Shown here in pieces: positions 63,875 to 64,000 of a stretch of 64,000 bases of DNA; within the stretch, counting starts at the first letter, position 1, and each line of letters starts with the position of its first letter. Under the pieces are notes generated by a model, which made no database searches, was not told where the DNA came from, and saw nothing but the letters and a program-made list of their open reading frames with translations. The stretch comes from Eutrophobius brisbanensis (GTDB taxonomy: Bacteria; Pseudomonadota; Gammaproteobacteria; Eutrophobiales; Eutrophobiaceae). The position numbers and the translations under genes are program-made. The DNA lies in contig JAYPQE010000003.1 of NCBI GenBank assembly GCA_038131795.1, positions 2,460,516 to 2,524,515 on the forward strand, in the 5' to 3' direction.

Positions 63875-64000
63875 ATTGCAAACTTGTATCCCCAGTTCGA
63901 TTCTGGGCGTGGCCTCCAAAGAACATTTTAAATTACACTCGCAAAATCTAACTTTTTTAACAGTAGCAATTTTTTAAAAGTCGACAACAAAAAAAGTGTC
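63875..64000 (+). repeat. attR-like direct repeat: tRNA-Cys 3' fragment plus flank
   Basis: Repeats 45217-45344: ATTGCAAA, then the T arm CCCAGTTCGATTCTGGG and CGTGGCCTCCA, then about 80 further bases to AAAAAAAGTGTC, where the window ends. The 5' half of the tRNA is absent, so it is not a second gene. The homology continues to the last base, so the repeat is longer than visible. Confidence 0.9.

Noticed and set aside
63875..63918. A second tRNA-Cys gene
   Set aside because: Only the anticodon-arm-to-CCA part is present; upstream bases cannot form the 5' acceptor or D arm.
43570..64000. AT-rich half read as a horizontally acquired island in the gammaproteobacterium
   Set aside because: It begins inside a SAR11-type core gene (valS) that is cut at the same base as murA, with no element end at the join; assembly chimera is simpler.

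Overview
The window is two unrelated pieces of DNA joined near position 43,570. Positions 1 to about 43,570 are ordinary, moderately GC-rich gammaproteobacterial sequence with intact genes. The syntenies are typical of that class: pcnB-folK-deoxynucleoside kinase-panB-panC, queA-tgt-yajC-secD-secF, and an mlaC-like gene followed by ibaG and murA. From about 43,570 to 64,000 the sequence is very AT-rich. It opens with a valS fragment and a tRNA-Cys of SAR11/Pelagibacter type (Alphaproteobacteria), followed by an integrative element. At the join, murA (plus strand) and valS (minus strand) are both cut off mid-gene and face each other. This is best read as a chimeric assembly and not as one chromosome.

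Left part. Positions 2-5138 hold RNA 3'-end, folate and pantothenate genes. Positions 5188-10404 hold a MaoC-like protein and an aerobic benzoyl-CoA (box) island: boxC-boxB on the minus strand, diverging from a BoxR-type regulator and a DUF4863 gene. Positions 10504-16629 carry a frameshifted universal stress protein, a glycine-zipper lipoprotein, two tandem DcaP-like porins and a GT39-like membrane protein bracketed by two REP-like palindromes. Positions 16883-21359 hold a Y-family polymerase, a secreted alpha/beta hydrolase, YedK, a YpsA-like protein and two gene remnants. Positions 21539-27100 carry a DUF1592/DUF1552/ankyrin exported module. Then come an AI-2E permease, a Tat-type amidase, an MNIO (DUF692) enzyme with its coupled partner, tRNA-Leu, the queA-secF operon, pdxB, purN, an RND exporter, an MlaC-like protein, ibaG and truncated murA.

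Right part. A complete tRNA-Cys at 45188-45261 and a partial copy of its 3' end at 63875-64000 delimit an element of about 18.6 kb. Almost all of its genes are on the minus strand. Reading inward from the right end they are: a tyrosine recombinase next to the attachment repeat, small ORFs, a zinc-finger protein, an HNH endonuclease, an HTH protein, a T7 gp2.5-type SSB, a ribbon-helix-helix protein, a primase-SF3 helicase, a PD-(D/E)XK nuclease, an outer-membrane barrel gene between two copies of a structured repeat, a UvrD-like helicase with an apparent C-terminal PDZ domain, and a row of small lipoproteins and secreted proteins. No capsid, portal, terminase or tail gene was seen. This suggests a phage satellite or tycheposon-like island. 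Most genes from about 46.8 kb onward carry single-base frameshifts, often in homopolymers, so sequencing error in a thinly covered AT-rich region is as likely as real decay. Several reconstructed products below rest on joining frames by eye.
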